Shown here piece by piece: positions 36,302-47,595 of a stretch of 64,000 nucleotides of DNA. Where the stretch lies: positions 4,666,877 to 4,730,876 of the forward strand of contig JAQFVV010006216.1 in assembly GCA_028023455.1 (NCBI GenBank). Reading direction: 5' to 3'. How positions within the stretch are numbered: position 1 is the stretch's first letter; each line of letters begins with the position of its first letter. The stretch comes from Epiperipatus broadwayi. Its lineage: Eukaryota > Onychophora > Udeonychophora > Euonychophora > Peripatidae. The notes under the pieces are model-generated. The model worked only from the letters and a program-made list of their open reading frames with translations, was not told the origin of the DNA and did not search any database. The translations under genes and the position numbers were made by a program.

Positions 36302-38536
36302 TGTTAACAATTGTATTGTGTTGAAGATAATAAATATAGACAATGACTTAAATGATGAAAAAATAGTCATAGTTATGGGGGAAAAGGTCAAGTATTGTAC
36401 TAGGTCACTGAGTGTAAGAAGGAGATGATAATATTATTATTATATTATTTTATTATTTTTTTAAATGAATTGATAATCACAATATTTTTATAATGCAACA
36501 ATAGGCACGCACTGCGAATAAACAAGGGAAATGACACTGGGTATAAAAAGAAAAACAATTACAACTCATTTTTCTTTAATAGTTGTGCGTTTGACATGAA
36601 AAGTCAACTTTATTGAGGCAGTTATTTTAATAACATTTTTCTACAAAATGGACATTTTTTGAACCAGTGTCTCAACAAATGTTAATTTTTTACTTATTTG
36701 CCATTTAAAAAAAATTAAGGAAGTAGAGGGAAGATTTTCATACAAGTTAAATGATCAGATAAGTTTAAAATAACTTATAAATTTAAAAAAAAGTATTATG
36801 ATTTTTTTAAAAAAACTAAAAAAGAAATTAGAATGGTTTATTTAGTTAAAATTTTAATGACAGGAATAAGTTATATAGTCAATATCACAAATACTAAATA
36901 ACTATTCTATATATATATATTAAATGCAAACCATATATATATATAAACTTGTATATATATTGAAAAATATAATATATTTTGGCTAGAATGATTGTCATCA
37001 GGTGGAGCATTTGCCCTCACTATGGCCATGTGAAGTTAATATCTATCTGTCTACATTGAAGTGCCTGATAAGCTGGGTCCACACATTATGGAAATCTACG
37101 TGATGAATAAAACAAAACTATCCACTGCCAATATAATTATGTTCAGAATGTGCTATTCAGAATCAATAAGGAGTTGTCAACATGTATAATTAAAAAATGC
37201 ATAAATTGTAAGAACTGTTATGTAAGAAGGACTCTGATGAAGAATTGTGCCTGATCATATCGATTTATGAAATGTTGTAAATATTATGATTTTTTCTTCT
37301 ATATAGATATGTCTTTTTTTATTTTATTATCTCAGTCTTATATTTCGGAAGTACTAATGGTCTAATTCAACAATTTGGAACAGTCCAACATAAGAAGGTA
37401 TGAAGAGAGTGGGGGGAGGTTGAAAAGTCTGAATTTTTTCTTTTAATAAAATTTAGGTAATTTTCTTTTAAAATGTTTGATTTTTCTTCCATGACTGTGA
37501 AATTGAGTGCTTAAACTGAATACTTAAATGGTAATAGTTTTTCTCTTTTAAATTCACTAAAATTATCATTGCCACAACATGATAACAAATGTTTTACTAA
37601 TACTATTCCTAAGATCTTTTTAATGAATAAATGATTAACCCTTTTTTTAGTTAATATTCTTTACTATTTTTTTTTTGCTATCATATCATGTATTGTTTAT
37701 TTAGGATATTTCTTCCATAATATATAAATATGCAAGGTGATTATTTTAGATCAACCAACTTCCATGCCTAGAACTGCATACTGCATCTGGAGTTGCACTT
37801 AAATTTTTAATTAAGTTAGTTAGAAATCTCATTTTATTCTAATAAAGTTTTCATTACTTTTGGATATATAAATGTCTAAATAGGGAATAAGTAGTTTTAA
37901 TTTTTTTAAGTAACAATATGATAGATACTCATCATAGACATAGAATTTGAAAGTATAGAAGAATCTATCCAAATAATTCTCTTTTCACTTATAAATATTT
38001 TCTGAATTTTTTTACATTGATTGATAATTTGTTCTATGTTTTTATATACTTTGTTTTTGTAAATAAATATTATAAAGTTTTGCTTAATTGACAAAGTCTC
38101 TCTAGTTTGTTGATCCAGCATTCACATTCAATCCTATAACCAATATTTTACATATGCACACACACATTATTGTTTGATGAGCATGAGAGATAAATATTGA
38201 ATCAAAGTTATTCCTTATTAATAAATAGGATGAACTAATTCAGTTATTGATTATTAGTCTGCATAGATACATCCCTATCAAGAGAGTCGAACGCAAATTC
38301 TTCCTGAGTTCGAATTCTGAGGCAACGGATCCAAAAGAGAATGGTGAGATGCTAGATGAACTGACTTAAATTGCATGTAAATTTGATAGATAAGTCTTAG
38401 GCTAGTCTATTAAAGATAAATGTAATCATGAGTCATGTACTTCATCATGTTGTCTCCAACATTCTACATGAAGACCCTAGGTCCAACCATAGTCAGATGT
38501 GATCTTCTCTTGTTACATCATCGACCTGACTGTTAC
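36302..38536 (+). mobile_element. Candidate solo LTR related to element B
   Basis: Lies between (TA)n tracts (ending at 36301, starting at 38537), begins TGTTAACAATTG and ends CTGTTACA. Its last 270 bases (38265-38536) align with 46790-47080 inside the 5' LTR of element B: shared phrases are CTGAGTTYGAATTCTG and CCTAGGTCYRAC. The 5' part is not obviously alignable. The TTCGAATTC phrase resembles a tRNA B box, so a SINE shared by both is an alternative. Confidence 0.4.
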
Positions 38537-38554
38537 AATATATATATATATATG

Positions 38555-40507
38555 TCAACAATTTTCTATAATATAAAAGATTTATGAAGAGACAAAAGGC
38601 TCATTTTCCTCTCTTAAGATAATAAAAAAAAATTGTTAGCTTTAGTTTTCATTATTTTATTTCATTATGATTCTGTGTATATCTAGAAAAGTTCATGTAG
38701 AATTAGTGTTACTTTAATGAATGAATGTTTATATAAGGATAATAAATGTAGGTATTGGTTAATTTCATTTATTGTTTTATTTCATCTTCTGTCTTAAACT
38801 CAAGATTTATCTTGTATACTATATTTAATAATACTATTAACTGTTGTACATGATAAGTAGAACCTAAACCATGATTGAATTCAATGTTATGAATAAATAT
38901 TATTTATTTATATAAGATTTAGATGTTTGAAAATTGAATTAAGTTTTGATTTTAAATCTTTAACAATAAGTAGTTATGTTAATTCATTTAAATTTTTATA
39001 CATTATTATCACTCAAAACTTTAATTTGATTACTAATTTTTTTTACATTGATTTACTGTTTTAAAGATTATTTTCATCAGGATTTATCTTGTTAAGTACA
39101 TCAATAATATACTTTCATCATGTTTTAAAAATAGAAACTTGTTGATATACTTGATTTGCATTCATCAGGTTTTATTTGTGCTTACAAAAACATTTAATTT
39201 ACATTCATTAAATTTTGTTTTGTACTTGGCATATATATTTGACTTGCATCAATATGATTTTTTATGTATACCTGAAAAGTGTACTTATTGTGCTTTTATC
39301 AGATTTTTTTGTTTCTATTATCCATAGTATTAATTGTAGTTTCATCTAAATATCAGGCCAGTGAATTTTATTTCAGGATTCATACATGTTATAGTTATTT
39401 ATATAACATTTTGTTTTTTTCACCTTTGTTTTCAGCATATCTTGCAGATTACAAATACTTCAAATTAGCTTTGAATAAATTTTTATTTTCTTATAAAAAT
39501 AACAATGTTGGTAGGTTTATATAGAATACTTGATATCCTGGCTTTCTTTCTGTATTATTAAATTGTTATTTTGGATTATCCTTTATGTACTTTTTTGCTT
39601 TCTTTTTATTCTTGGCTTATTCTTGAATGCATTGAGATTAAATTGATAATATCTTTTTTCAAAAACTTGTGAATTTTTTGTAAAATATTATTGAAGTATG
39701 TACATTAGTGCAATCTGGCAACATCTTGTGGTCAAAATTTGGCTTAACAAGAGGTATTAAAAAAAAAACATCAAAAATAAAGTATCTGGAAAAATTTAAA
39801 TGATGGTGAATATATGAGAAACCAGGAATTAAATATCTAATAAAATATCAAAAGATGAACATGATTTAAGCATCTGAAAAATTTTTAAAAAAATGAATAT
39901 AGGGCTTTGATAACTTCAATAAATATATAATTCATGTACGGAACATCTAGATTACATTGCATGATTTTTTTAGTATATATAAAAAATAAATTGGATCTCA
40001 TGTTTATATACCTTTAGAAACATATCAAACAAATATCTAACTTATCTTCAATTATGATCCTCAGGGCAAAAAAAAAACAATTATCCAAATTTACACACAT
40101 TATTCATGACTTTAACAATGATAAATTCCACCATTTTATTTAAAACTTCATGCTCTAAATGTCATGTTTTCACTGAATTATTTGTTCTTTGAAATATCTG
40201 TAACAGTAATTCTTATATGCATGGATATAAAGAAAGATAAACAATTAGCATAATAAAGAATGACTAATAATCATTTGTTTATTTACTAAAAGATAATTGA
40301 AAGGAATAAAATTATATAAAAGTAAGGCACTTATAAATTACATTTTCAAAGAATATATATAAATTTATTTATAAGGGCTTTATATATATATATTTCAAAA
40401 CAGTATTTTTAATAAATTTTATAATATTTTGAAAGTATAAACATGTCTCATTGTTATAAACGAATATGATTATCATTTATAATATTTCTATTTTTTTATT
40501 ACTTTAG
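38555..40507. other. AT-rich non-coding stretch, possible intron
   Basis: At 39060-39320 phrases like CATTCATCAGGTTTTATTTGTGCTT recur loosely at about 50-55 bases, a degenerate tandem repeat that leaves several frames open by chance. Otherwise nothing recognised. Confidence 0.4.
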
Positions 40508-40704
40508 ATTAGATTGTAAGATTACCTGTGAAAAATATACGGATATATGGAATAAATATCAGAAAATATATAAAAACTTTCCTTGGTCAAAATCTCTCAC
40601 TGCAAAAGAAACATTTTTTCACCTATCTGAAAGAAAAATATCAGAAGCAAAAGAAAAGTTAAAAAATTTAGAAGAAAAATATGCTTCATTTAAAAGTAAA
40701 AAAG
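40508..40704 (+). CDS. Candidate internal exon of a coiled-coil protein gene (65 codons), perhaps SIX6OS1-like
   Basis: Flanked by a T-rich acceptor (TTTTTTATTACTTTAG) and a donor (AAAG|GTTAGA). Open only in the phase leaving one leading base. It reads LDCKITCEKYTDIWNKYQKI, then YKNFPWSKSL, then a charged helix with heptad-like spacing (SERKISEAKEKLKNLEEKY). The pattern Y-x-[DE]-[IV]-x3-YQ-x2-Y-x3-P-x-S followed by a lysine/glutamate helix resembles, from memory, part of SIX6OS1 (C14orf39), a meiotic synaptonemal complex protein. This is a short, memory-based match. No neighbouring exons were found in the AT-rich flanks. Confidence 0.45.
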
Positions 40705-41739
40705 GTTAGAATATCTTAAATAGATTGTATTATTTTACTTATCCTAGTGTTATTATTTATTATTTTAGTATATGTGTTGAGTTTGATTTTATAATAATTG
40801 TCCACTATAGTTTGTAAATGCTTAGATTTTCATTGAATAACTTCATGGTGGTGTGGGGTGGTAGGGGTTGGGGTGGCAGGAGACATTATGTTAATAGGTA
40901 TATGATTTTATTTGATAATTTATTATCATGATTATGGCTTGCAAATGATTTTTATACTTGGGTGTTTTTATGGTTAAACTTTTGTTTTTATTTTCATCTT
41001 AATTCAATAACTAATAAATATGGAGATTGTTTAAATTTTTATGACTGTTACTTTTGGAAGGTATTAAATGCTGCTTAAGAATAAATTAAACCAATGTTTT
41101 TTGACAATTTTTAAAAATGGCACCAGATGATCCATATCATCTTTAAAGCATATACTGAAATTTAACTTTTTTGATTAGATTTTAAGATTTGTAATCAGTA
41201 TGTCAAAATTGGAATGTGTTCTATATAAATTCAAGTTAAAACATAATATCAGTTTTAGTGAAAATGGAGTTATGAAACAAGTTAAAGATAAATTTATAAT
41301 ATGTTTAAATTACATAAGTGTTTTTTGAAACTGTTTTAGCATTTTATGTAAAAATAATACAAATTATTAAATACCTTTTTTTATAATTCAGTTTCTTTTT
41401 AAATATTTCTAAAAGAAATGTTCATGAGAATGCTATATATACAACAAAATAAATACCACTTCAAACCATTTGTCAGATATATATTTTTTGAGACTGTTTT
41501 TTTAAAAACTGTCTATTTTTTCACATTAATAAAAAATTGTCTTTTTTTTTTCCTGTACATCATAATTCTCCTTAACATATAGTCTTATTAATTTCTTATA
41601 TGATTAAACCAATTTTTTCAATGACAATTATTTTTTAAAGTAATTTTGTATATCAATATTATTCATTTGCTTTATCTTTTCATTACAATCAATCATTTAT
41701 AACAAAGATTTTTTAATATTTTTTTCAGTACTCATCTTA
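40705..41739. other. AT-rich non-coding stretch, possible intron
   Basis: Includes a G-rich patch (about 40850-40880). No further exon recognised. Confidence 0.4.
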
Positions 41740-41885
41740 TAGCTAAAGGCACCGCTCTATGGTGTGGTTTTCATGCCAAAACACATAAAAATACTGTTTC
41801 TGCGGCTGACATGTTCGAACCCGCGTTTTCTATAATACAACTTTTTTGTTGTGCTACAGAATGCACCACTATGTCACATCTCAAT
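41740..41885 (-). repeat. tRNA-derived SINE-like element
   Basis: On the minus strand an A-box-like TGACATAGTGGTGCA (41876-41862) is followed about 53 bases later by a good B box GGGTTCGAACAT (41823-41812), the internal RNA polymerase III promoter of a tRNA. The intervening part is tRNA-like but does not fold cleanly, so this is a SINE head rather than a functional tRNA. A tRNA-unrelated tail continues to about 41740. The borders are approximate. Confidence 0.5.
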
Positions 41886-42409
41886 AGAGCATGTATGTCG
41901 CATAGCAGCGAATACATTTTCCGAATTCGCACAATTTATAAAATAATTACGCTTGATGAGAGAGTTTGTATTTGAATTGTATTGAAATGTTGTTTTCATT
42001 GGATTTTTTTTTATTTTAAACTATTGAAATGTTCAGATTTTTTTAAAACAATAATTATAAGACTTTTTACAAAGTACTGTATTGAACTTTTATTTGGGAA
42101 AATGTTAAATGTCTATGTTTTTATTGAGTTGCAATTAGGTAATGTGTCAAGTAATGTACTGTTAGTAACATTCCACGAGACAAAGAGTAAAAAAGAGCGG
42201 TACGAAAAAAATATCCAATAAGAAATGTCCAAATATATAGGTTTTTTTGTAAATTTAATAAAAAGCAAATATTATAAACATGTTTAATAAGTAAAGAAGA
42301 CATTTGTATGTGTTTGTTGTTGTTTAAAAAAGTTTGAGTTTCTTTCTTCTGTCCGAGTACGGTTACGATTTTGAATTTTTTTATATTAGCATTACAAACA
42401 AACAGAACA

Positions 42410-42486
42410 CTAACCCTAAAACTAACCCTAACCCTAAAACTAACCCTAAATTTAACTCTAAACTAACCCTAAATCTAACCGTAACA
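42410..42486. repeat. Degenerate telomere-type (CTAACC/CCCTAA) tract
   Basis: CTAACCCTAA units with variants (CTAAAACTAACC, TTTAACTCTAA). Interstitial and irregular, about 75 bases. Confidence 0.8.
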
Positions 42487-42540
42487 ACTTTTACTTTTAT
42501 TACAATTATTATTTTTTAGTTAAACAACAGCAAAAAAAGT

Positions 42541-42823
42541 CGTAACACAAGTAAAAAAATATCCGATAGAAAATTGTTAAAAAAAAAAGCCGTAACACAA
42601 GTAAAAAAATATCCGATAGAAAATTGTTAAAAAAAAAAGCCATAACACAAGTAAAAAAATATCCGATAGAAAATTGTTAAAAAAAAAGCCGTAACACAAG
42701 TAAAAAAATATCCGATGGAAAATTGATTTTAAAAAAACTGTAACACAAGTAAAAAAATATCCGATAGAAAATTGATAAAAAAAAGCCATAACACAATTTA
42801 AAAAATATACGATATAAAAAACA
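42541..42823. repeat. 48-50-bp minisatellite, about 5.6 copies
   Basis: The unit CGTAACACAAGTAAAAAAAT + ATCCGATAGAAAATTGTTA + A-run starts at about 42541, 42591, 42641, 42690, 42739 and 42787; the last copy is degenerate. Minus-strand openness across it (42577-42789) is a by-product of the repeat. Confidence 0.95.
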
Positions 42824-42988
42824 CGAATAAAATTGTAATTTGTTGATTTTATTTTACATTTATTATTATCATTTAAATTGTATATGTTAATAAAAAATAA
42901 TATTTAAAAAAGACAATTTTGTTTTGTTTTTATTTTCGCATTACAGAAAAAGTATTAAAATCAACGGCCCGTGAATGTTCATATTTTA

Positions 42989-43738
42989 TGTGATGTGATG
43001 TGATGTGATGTATTTGGCTTCTCCTTAAATGAAGTCAAGAATATCTCAGCAAATATGCCCAGATAAACCTGTTAGCCACTTTATTTTCCATTCTCCACTC
43101 TAAGTCTTCCCATATTCTGCACCATCCCATTTCCAGAACATAGTCTTTGTCAACTCTATGGCCTTTAAATCTAAATCCCCCTTATCTTTTCGCAAACCCT
43201 GCATAAAAACTAATAACTCACTTTCTGTATTGTCACTTTGTTCATACCTATTCTCCCATAATTTCATTATCTGTACCCTTTCTGCTTTCAAGCATTTACA
43301 TTTAATCAACAGATGCCTAATATTTTCTATACCTTTTTTACACAATTTGCACGCTAAATCACCCATAGTTTTCCATTTACATGTATATTCTCTTGTTGCT
43401 AAAGATCCTGTTCGAGCCTTAAACAATAAACTACTTTCATTACTATTATCATAAATTAACTCGCTTCCAATATTCCATTTACTTCTATATATATTTAAAC
43501 TCTTCTTACCCTCCATACTACTTCTCCATCTCTCCAACTCCCTATTTTTTATTAATGCTTCTATTCTTTTATCCCATTCCTTACCACTATAGCACTCAAC
43601 AATCCTCCTAACACAATCATCCCACCTTTTATACAAGTATACTGATATAAATTCTTTATCCAAATCTTTTGCATACCGCATTACCTTTCTCACCCATCTT
43701 GTTACCTGCCCTTTACTCATAACCCAATTAAACGGCAT
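42989..43738 (-). mobile_element. 3' end of a non-LTR retrotransposon (LINE) with pentanucleotide tail
   Basis: The minus-strand C-terminal coding region (43738-43100) is followed by about 90 bases of 3' UTR and ends in four TCACA repeats (plus strand TGTGA, 42989-43010). A simple-repeat tail instead of poly(A) is typical of several LINE clades. The element looks 5'-truncated near 43740, the usual outcome of target-primed reverse transcription. Confidence 0.75.
43100..43738 (-). pseudogene. LINE ORF2 C-terminal domain (zinc-knuckle region), 212 codons
   Basis: The longest clean frame in the window. It reads as the region after the RT thumb of LINE ORF2: SLLFKARTGSLATREYTCKW (residues about 103-122), then C130-x2-C133-x8-H142-x4-C147, the CCHC knuckle often called zf-RVT, which in this family binds the element RNA or target DNA. 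No RT catalytic motifs remain because the 5' part is missing. A stop lies three codons before the ATG. Openness over 639 bases of AT-rich DNA suggests a fairly recent copy. Confidence 0.75.
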
Positions 43739-43739
43739 C

Positions 43740-44690
43740 TTTATCTATAATACAAGCACCTTTTTTCTTTCAATTTTATCATCACTATTTCTGTCTGAAC
43801 CTAAAAATAGTTTTTGTTTAAAATTCAAATTATTTGTTCATATTCACTAATAAAACTGCTGTATAAATGTGAAAAAAAATTATCAACATTTCATTTTTTT
43901 TGTTTATAAACTTTTTTTTGTTTTCAGTTTCTTTGTTTTTTTTGTCTGCTTGCTTGCTTACAAATAAAAAAAAGTAAAAAAACAAATGTTATATGCAAAC
44001 TTAAAAATATTGACTGCAACACAGTTTTGAAATGTTTTCGTTATACAAGAATTGCCTGCATGGTTTAGTACAGTAATAGAATATCAGAATCTGGAGTATA
44101 AAAGTTCTCAGATTGATTCTAGTTTTAATATCTCTAGTGCTCAAACTTTTATAAATTCTTGAGTAATAAAACCACTTGACTATTTATTTTATTATATAAA
44201 AATTAAAGTGTGCACTTTTTTGGAAAAACTGAAAAACATATAGTATAAGTCTTTAAACACAAATTGATAACTGATATGGTTTTGTGTCTTAGCTTTCATA
44301 AAATATTTTTTTTGGTAAATATGTAGACTAATTGTACAGTATAAAATTAATATGAGATTTTTTCATCTATTGGTAAAATTGCACCAATTAAATGGTTAGT
44401 ATTGAAAAAACACTTTCTTAATATATGTTAAACTATGTAAAAATTCTGATAGCATTTGATACTCAGATAAATGTCAATTTTTTAAACAAACTTGTTTGTT
44501 TTGGCTAAGCTAATTTAATATTAAAGATACATTCAAAAAAATAAATATAAAACTGTTATAATATGTATAAGCGATCATCTTTTTATTATCTTGAATGCAA
44601 AAAATAAAAATTAAACAATTGTTTCTGAAAAAATACCATTGTTGTAGATATTGTTGATATAAGCTTCCACAAAATCATGATATATATATA
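43740..44690. other. AT-rich non-coding stretch ending in (TA)n
   Basis: Nothing recognised; ends with the (TA)n tract (44680-44690) that is the target of element B. Confidence 0.5.
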
Positions 44691-47186
44691 TGTTGTAAGA
44701 GATGGCTTACAACCAACCGTCACACCAATTCCAGTTTTTTTCACAATGTTTGAATTCAGACCAAGTGGTAGGCAAATAATTTATCCTACATACCTGCTTA
44801 TATATATATGAAGTATATACGTGTATAGACATACATATAAACTAATATGTTTGTCTATTTGTAGAAATTATTTTTTTCTTCATTTAATATCATTAACTAA
44901 AATAATTATTGACTTATAGGACAGACATAAGCAAACGTCAAAATAGATATGAGGTCAAAATAGTTGCTAAGTGATTGAGTTTGGAATAATAAAGATTAAA
45001 TTTAAAAAAATAATAATAATGTTTTATAATTTGTCTTTTTTGGTTAGTTTGTAACAACAGGTTTTACCTAGCATGAGAAAAACAATATAGCATTTACTTC
45101 ACTTGTGGTCTAACAATTAAACTGACAGCACATAAGTAAAGTCTTTTATTTATTTATTTTAAAGAAAAACGGTTTGGCATTTAAGGATAGTAAAATCTTA
45201 ATGTCTATATTTTAAAAGTAATATAAAGTCTTTATAATTTGAATAGTAGGAAACTGGAAATTTAAACTTCAATTTATAATTAGCAGGAATGAAATAATGA
45301 TTTAATTTATTCTGCAAGTTTGAATTTGTTGTTTTGGAAATAAGAAAAAAGAAATGAAAATATTAGAAATTAATTGTTTCTTTAAGCCATTTTCTTATAT
45401 TTATTGAAGTCACAATATAATTAATAGTGATTGATAAAATGGTCATTACAATGTGTGTGGGGTAAAAAACAATTACTGTAGGCATTTCCAAAGCTAGCTT
45501 CGATGTCATTATAAAATTTTTCATCAAAATGTTTATTTTACAAAACGCTAGTGAACATCAATCTTCAATGGATTTATATATGTTCAGAAGAGATAATTGG
45601 TATGTGTTTGTTTTAACCAAGTTGTATGAAATACATAAGTAGCAACAAAGTTGATGAACAGGAATGTTATGCATGGGGATTGACATTTAAGTTTATAAAC
45701 TCTTAACTGTAAACAAAATGCTTGCTTCCTCAGGATAAATATATTTTGTTTTGATTCATGTGATTTTTATTTTTTTTTCGCTTTCATTATTGCTATTTAA
45801 AAGTTTATGTATTGTAATTTTTTTTATTGTGTATTCAAGATTCATTTTCAAATTCGATCGCTTGCAATTTAAAAGTTGGAGCAGTGAATGGATATGTGTC
45901 ATATGTTGATGTATTTTAAAAAAGGAATCATAGTCAATTAATATGTATAATTTTTAATAAAAGAAAATTTACACATTCCTCTGGAAATTCAACATTGATC
46001 CATCAAGGTGACCTCAAGTAAGGTTTTTATATATTTAATATTGAGGGCAAACTTTAGGACAAACAAAACTATATTATTTACTAATAAGTTTTAATAATAT
46101 TTACTTGTAATTTTTTTACTTCTGAGTGCACAATTAATCCACTTGAGTAAATGGTCTTTTTCGTATCTTTCATTAATTTTTACTATGACTTACACACACA
46201 TATAGATGGGAGTGAGACTATATATATATTAGTAAAAATAGTTATAAATATATTTACCCCAACCTATAAATATCATTCAAATAATTATATTAATGGGGTA
46301 GTTTTAGAATTACTGAACTCACATTTTGCTTTTCTTTTTCTTGTTTTATGTATATATTTAATGAATTATCCAATATCATTTTGTATATACTGTATTGTGA
46401 ATTATTTTGTTTCTGTTGTGTTAAATCATCCAATGATAGAAGACCATTCTTGTTAACTGAATATTTATTTATTTATTTTATTTTTTGTTTGTAAATATTT
46501 ATTATATGTAATTAATAAATGTATTTAGTTGTTTAAACCAATCTGATCTTTGTTGATCATCACCATCATCATTATGCATTTGCACTACTAGATGTTTGAT
46601 CATCGCCATTATCATTACGCATTCATACTATTAAAAGTTTCATCATCACTATCATTAAGAATTTACACCATTAAAGGTTTGATGATAATCATCATCATCA
46701 TTATGTATTGTTTTCTTAAATGATTGATCATCAATATTTTTATCTATGCTTATATATAGGCATATTTGGTCAATAATTAAGTAAGTCTGTCCCTGAAGAG
46801 AGCTGACTGCAAGAACACCCTGAGTTTGAATTCTGTGTTGTAATGGGGCTCAAAAAGGGAGACGTAATGGATATTCACTAGTCTAAATTATGTTGAAATA
46901 TTTTAAATAAATTAAGAGCTGGCATACTAAAAGTAGATGTGATTTGGAGCTAGGCATTTCATTGTGACATCTTTAGCATTCTATTCGAAAACCTAGGTCT
47001 GACAGTAGTGAGATGCACTTCCTTTGTTATATGCCATTTCTGATTCTGTAATATCTGGCACACCCAAATGGGATGTCAAATCATGGATTTTGGATATGAC
47101 TTGTAGGTTGGTTGACACATTGTATTCAAGTCATCCACTTACTGATTCATAGTCATCTTATGGTTTATCCCACAGTTCTGTTATAT
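44691..47186 (+). repeat. 5' LTR of element B (2.5 kb)
   Basis: Starts TGTTGTAAGAGATGGCTTAC, where GTTGTAAG and CTTACAAC form an 8-bp hairpin with a 6-base loop. It matches 51609-51711 plus 54863-57235. It carries an ATC-rich tandem repeat (46547-46745) and, near its end, the segment shared with 38265-38536. The frame at 46151-46456 is also in the other LTR but broken there; I do not treat it as a gene. Confidence 0.85.
46547..46745 (+). repeat. About 43-bp ATC-rich tandem repeat within the LTR
   Basis: TTTGATCATCACC... blocks repeat four to five times with degeneration; the same array is at about 56590-56790 in the 3' LTR. Confidence 0.7.
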
Positions 47187-47187
47187 C

Positions 47188-47200
47188 TGGTGCCCAACGT
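47188..47200 (+). other. Primer-binding site of element B
   Basis: TGGTGCCCAACGT directly follows the LTR end; one mismatch to TGGCGCCCAACGT (tRNA-Lys(CUU)-type primer, from memory). Confidence 0.75.
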
Positions 47201-47595
47201 TTTGGCCTGAACATAGTTTAGATGCAAGGGAAGTCCAGCCATTGGACTGGAATTTTAAAAAAAATATTTATATATTTTTTATTTTACCCTTAAGCTTTAA
47301 ATCTCAAATCCATATTAGACATACTCTCTTATATAAGACCAAAATATATTCAATAGCAATGATAGTGAACAGATATGACAATTATTGGGGGGGTAAGATT
47401 CACATTGAAAGTGATGAATGCAACATGTGGTGGAGAGAACAAATAGAGATCAACTTTTAAATCAATAACCAATAAGTGAAATTGAAAATAGAGGAATTAG
47501 GCAAGCTAAAACACCACCTTTAAAAAAAGACACCTTACGGTATAGTATTTTGACATTTATAAGTATAAAGTTTTATTTAATAATTACTTAAATAG

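Noticed and set aside
37225-37290. Another CTGATGA...GAAATGTTG block
   Set aside because: Intervening sequence does not form a convincing stem II and the flanks do not pair as stem I; at best a decayed Penelope-type end.
41812-41876. A functional tRNA gene on the minus strand
   Set aside because: A and B boxes are present but the acceptor and anticodon stems do not form; a SINE head fits better.
42577-42789. Minus-strand frame with repeated hydrophobic FYRIFFYLCYGFFF-type units
   Set aside because: It is the shadow of the A-rich minisatellite; the repeat length and lack of stops explain it.
42541-42823. Regular direct repeats resembling a CRISPR array
   Set aside because: Repeats are contiguous 48-50-bp units without unique spacers, in a eukaryotic context; it is a minisatellite.
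46151-46456. 101-codon frame also present in the other B LTR (56193-56408)
   Set aside because: It lies inside the LTR, is low-complexity hydrophobic, and is broken by a length change in the second copy; duplication of the LTR explains its presence twice.
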